DNA of 64,000 nucleotides from JAAYUD01 sp963676865 (GTDB lineage Bacteria > Bacteroidota > Bacteroidia > Bacteroidales > Bacteroidaceae). Position numbers and translations under genes: made by a program. Positions 61,703 through 64,000 of the stretch are shown piece after piece. The DNA lies in assembly GCA_963676865.2 (NCBI GenBank), contig CAXXSS010000001.1:1922001-1986000 (forward strand). Direction: 5' to 3'. The notes below the pieces were generated by a model. It saw only the letters and a list, made by a program, of their open reading frames with translations, had not been told where the DNA came from and did not search any database. The stretch's first letter is position 1. Each line of letters opens with the position of its first letter.

Positions 61703-63190
61703 TTATTTTTCCATGGATATTGTCCGGATTGTACGCCCTACGGTATCTAAAATATAGAATATCTTATTATCTTCATCATAAGCAAGACCGGTCACGTCGC
61801 GGAAACGAGCAACCTGGCGCAGATCTCCGTCATCAGTACCCCATACATTATTATCGGTAACAGCTGAAGAACTTCCACGACCTGCATATGTCGATACGAT
61901 ACCTTCCGGAGTTAATCTTCTTACGCAGAAATTCAAACAGTCACAGAAGTAGAAGTCGTACTGATCGTCTTTTCCGGCTGCAACATAATCGGGATTCTTA
62001 ACGAATACGCCTTGATAAGGGCGGTTTAGCCGAGCTCCGGCACCTACTCCATCTACCCAACCCGAACTGCGGGCTTGTCCGGCAACAACGTAAGGAGGAG
62101 CAAAACGCTTTTCGGCTTCGTTGTAATCGGTACGCAAAATGTAGTTTTGATTAAGCACAACGATATAGGCATATTTTCCCGAAGGATGAATATCTATCTG
62201 AAATTCCCAACCGGTGTCTTGGATAGTGTATAATTCGGTGTAATTGCCATCATCAAGGTTTGGCTTCCATTGGCCTCCATTAAGAACGGTATCAAAATAC
62301 TTATTCATATCTAAACGAAATACTTGACCGCGCTCATAGCTGTTGAAATACAACTCTCCGTTTACCGGATGAATTGAGGCGCCGTTGCACTGCTTGTAAG
62401 CTGCCAGTACTTGTACGCTAGAAGAATTGGTAAATGTTCCGTCGGCATTACATTTTACAATGTACGCGCTTGGGCTAGAGCCTGTACCGGAACCGTCGTA
62501 GTCGGTAGCCACAATCATGTACTGGCCATTGAGTGTGAAGTCAAGACTCCTAAGACGTTTGTTCCCAAAAGTGGAACGAGAAATAGGTGTAGAGACCACG
62601 CGATTAGTAAGATCTATCATTTGAATATCTGCACCATCGTAACTGATGTACAAATGATCTTTGTGTAGGGGATCAAATTTTATAAAACCATCGTTACGGA
62701 AACCGGCGCAAGTCTCGAACGTACCGTCTTTCCATCCTTGATCGTCGCGCGAATTACGAAAACCACACAATGTGCCGACCACCATCTTTTTCTCGTAAGA
62801 AAATTTTTCGGGTGCTGTTCCTATTTGGATATTCTCATCTTTGCCAACAGATACTTGAATTTCTCCCGAGTAAGCATGCGAAGGTACAAAGCAGTAAAGT
62901 GCACTTCCCTTTACACTAATAACTGTAGCTTGTTTGCCTCCGATCATTACTTTCACCAGAGAAGGGTCTACGCCGAAATTGTCCCCATATACAACTAAAC
63001 GTTGGCCTACGCCTCCTTCTTTGGGAACAAAATCTGAAACCGTCACCGGCTTCGAGGGATCAAAAGTTGCTTCTCCAGACGAATTATCATCGCTCTTGCA
63101 GCTAGTGAAGCAAAGCGCGATCAATGCTAATACGACACCATATAGATGATATTTGTTGTGTCGTCTTGCGGAATCATTATTCATTTTCAT
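61703..63190 (-). CDS. IPT/TIG plus NHL-type propeller lipoprotein
   Basis: Start at ATG 63190 (MKMNNDSARRHNKYHLYGVV) or two codons later; the frame is open 18 codons further without support. 495 residues with lipobox ALCFTSC and an acidic SDD after the Cys. Residues about 45-130 form an IPT/TIG domain (VSDFVPKEGGVGQRLVVYGD, KVMIGGKQATVISVKG). The rest is an NHL/YncE-like six-blade propeller (IKFDPLHKDHLYISYDGADI, GVGAGARLNRPYQGVFV, VSTYAGRG, ATGLAYDEDNKIFY-like VTGLAYDEDNKIFYILD). Such proteins usually accompany SusC/D of this type. It is probably a surface glycan-binding protein and is the first gene of the PUL 2 transcript. Confidence 0.8.
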   Translation of the reverse strand: MKMNNDSARRHNKYHLYGVVLALIALCFTSCKSDDNSSGEATFDPSKPVTVSDFVPKEGGVGQRLVVYGDNFGVDPSLVKVMIGGKQATVISVKGSALYCFVPSHAYSGEIQVSVGKDENIQIGTAPEKFSYEKKMVVGTLCGFRNSRDDQGWKDGTFETCAGFRNDGFIKFDPLHKDHLYISYDGADIQMIDLTNRVVSTPISRSTFGNKRLRSLDFTLNGQYMIVATDYDGSGTGSSPSAYIVKCNADGTFTNSSSVQVLAAYKQCNGASIHPVNGELYFNSYERGQVFRLDMNKYFDTVLNGGQWKPNLDDGNYTELYTIQDTGWEFQIDIHPSGKYAYIVVLNQNYILRTDYNEAEKRFAPPYVVAGQARSSGWVDGVGAGARLNRPYQGVFVKNPDYVAAGKDDQYDFYFCDCLNFCVRRLTPEGIVSTYAGRGSSSAVTDNNVWGTDDGDLRQVARFRDVTGLAYDEDNKIFYILDTVGRTIRTISMEK

Positions 63191-63891
63191 AATATATTTG
63201 ATTTTAAAGTGAAATATTAGTGTCTCGTAGCATAATCGGATCATTCCTTTTTTCTGATAATCAGATGATCCTTGGATCTCCTATTTTAATTATTTATCTT
63301 AATTACATCAGTTGTTGATGGGCGTACAGAAATAGATTTCGCTCAATCGTTTATGGTGAAGCAAACGAAAAGGGAAATACGTACTAGAAATAAGTAAAGA
63401 TACGGAAGGTAAACGCAAATTTATCTTCCTGTAAGGTTTGATGCCCGTTGAACTTGACACCAATAGTACTGAAACCTTTAATATGTTTATTCTCATAAAT
63501 TGTTTTTCACTTGAATTGTTATTACCATTTAAAGTTTTCTCTAATCGATCTCTTCTTTAATGAAATAGAGATGTTCTATTTAGCTTATAGATTCGCATCT
63601 ATATTTGAATACTGCAAAATAACAATATATCAAAAAGAAAGGAGGATAAAATATATTCAAAAGAGGATAAAATCTAGTCTATTTACATCTCTGATACGCT
63701 TTTATTTCGTTTCTTCTTATTATAGTAAGTAGACTTTGCTTAAATTTGTATTTGAAAGAAGTGAAAAACAACAAAAAATTTCTTTTTGTTTTTAACTTTA
63801 AAGTCTAAGATATGATTATACGGTTGTCATAAGGTATCACCGAAAAAGAAAAATAAAAAATGAAAGAGAAGAATCAATCTGAACCAAATAA
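63191..63891. promoter_or_regulatory. Divergent control region between PUL 2 and the edge gene
   Basis: 700 bases without a convincing gene. On the plus strand TATATTTG (63600-63607) and TAAATTTG (63741-63748), and on the minus strand TAAATTTG (63416-63423), fit the -7 consensus, all without a clear -33 partner. A small inverted repeat GGATCAT/ATGATCC lies at about 63238-63271. The long AT-rich spacer between a PUL and a divergent regulator is typical. Confidence 0.35.
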
Positions 63892-64000
63892 ATGCAGATG
63901 ATGAAAAGACTATATTTTCTTTTCTTGTGTCTCATGTTACTGATAGGCACGAGAACCGTCAATGCATCACCATCTTTCTTCTTCAGAAAATATATGGCGG
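63892..64000 (+). CDS. Start of an exported protein, probably a hybrid two-component sensor (partial)
   Basis: The frame is cut by the window edge. In-frame ATG codons are at 63892, 63898 and 63901; the last gives MKRLYFLFLCLMLLIGTRTV then NASPSFFFRKYMA, a clear signal peptide followed by the beginning of the mature protein. FFRKYMA resembles the opening of the first propeller repeat in Bacteroides hybrid two-component regulators (pattern FRKYTVEDGLS). The divergent position next to a SusC/D operon supports that identification, but only 33-36 residues are visible. Confidence 0.45.
   Translation, partial: MQMMKRLYFLFLCLMLLIGTRTVNASPSFFFRKYMA

Overview
The window comes from the chromosome of a member of the order Bacteroidales. 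The evidence is two SusC/SusD pairs, Bacteroidetes-type promoters (-33 TTG / -7 TAnnTTTG), a membrane-anchored winged-helix regulator, DUF4491, BT_3987-like (DUF1735) and DUF4434 proteins, and moderately low GC. I cannot name the genus from sequence alone.

Layout. (1) 1-7 kb: metK, a membrane-bound ToxR-like regulator, a copy of an IS3-family element inserted in a non-coding inverted-repeat (MITE-like) element, and a secreted prolyl oligopeptidase. (2) 7-16.3 kb: metG followed by a surface-polysaccharide cluster (FkbM methyltransferase, Wzx-type flippase, a GT2 relic, a fucosyltransferase-like enzyme, three GT2-like and one GT4 glycosyltransferases). (3) 16.3-21 kb: sirtuin, two FKBP prolyl isomerases, Lrp/AsnC regulator, DUF4491 protein, a CAT-anticodon tRNA and a secreted esterase. 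(4) 21.4-24.8 kb: a second MITE-like copy that took an IS1595-family element and then a second, nearly identical IS3 copy; the order of insertion can be read from the target duplications. (5) 24.9-54.2 kb: a large polysaccharide utilisation locus (PUL). (6) 54.3-64 kb: a second, smaller PUL on the minus strand (IPT/NHL-type lipoprotein, SusC, SusD, DUF1735/4973 lipoprotein, GH43-like protein) with the start of a probable hybrid two-component sensor diverging from it at the right edge.

The first PUL is the most interesting part. A LacI-type regulator diverges from DUF4434 (Tat signal), sialate-O-acetylesterase-like, DUF4434-FN3 lipoprotein, secreted ADP-ribosylglycohydrolase-fold protein, ribokinase and sugar permease. 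SusC, SusD and a surface glycan-binding lipoprotein follow. Then come a GH27 with NPCBM domain, a second Tat DUF4434, a stand-alone beta-propeller, a metallophosphoesterase-DUF4434-FN3 fusion, a DUF4434 protein with a C-terminal beta-sandwich, a double-SIS sugar-phosphate enzyme, a ROK kinase, a GH2, and a second free metallophosphoesterase. Five DUF4434 domains share two glutamates 99-112 residues apart in Trp/Tyr-rich motifs, as expected for catalytic residues of a retaining TIM-barrel glycosidase. My inference is that the locus breaks down a complex, probably O-acetylated and perhaps phosphorylated glycan containing alpha-galactose, a hexosamine or related sugar, and ribose; no characterised system that I can identify has this composition.

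Non-coding structure of note: four exact-period 22-bp dyad units at 52763-52848 inside a 13-bp inverted repeat, a hairpin with 30-bp perfect arms at 2770-2833, and a 38-bp perfect palindrome inside each IS3 transposase gene.
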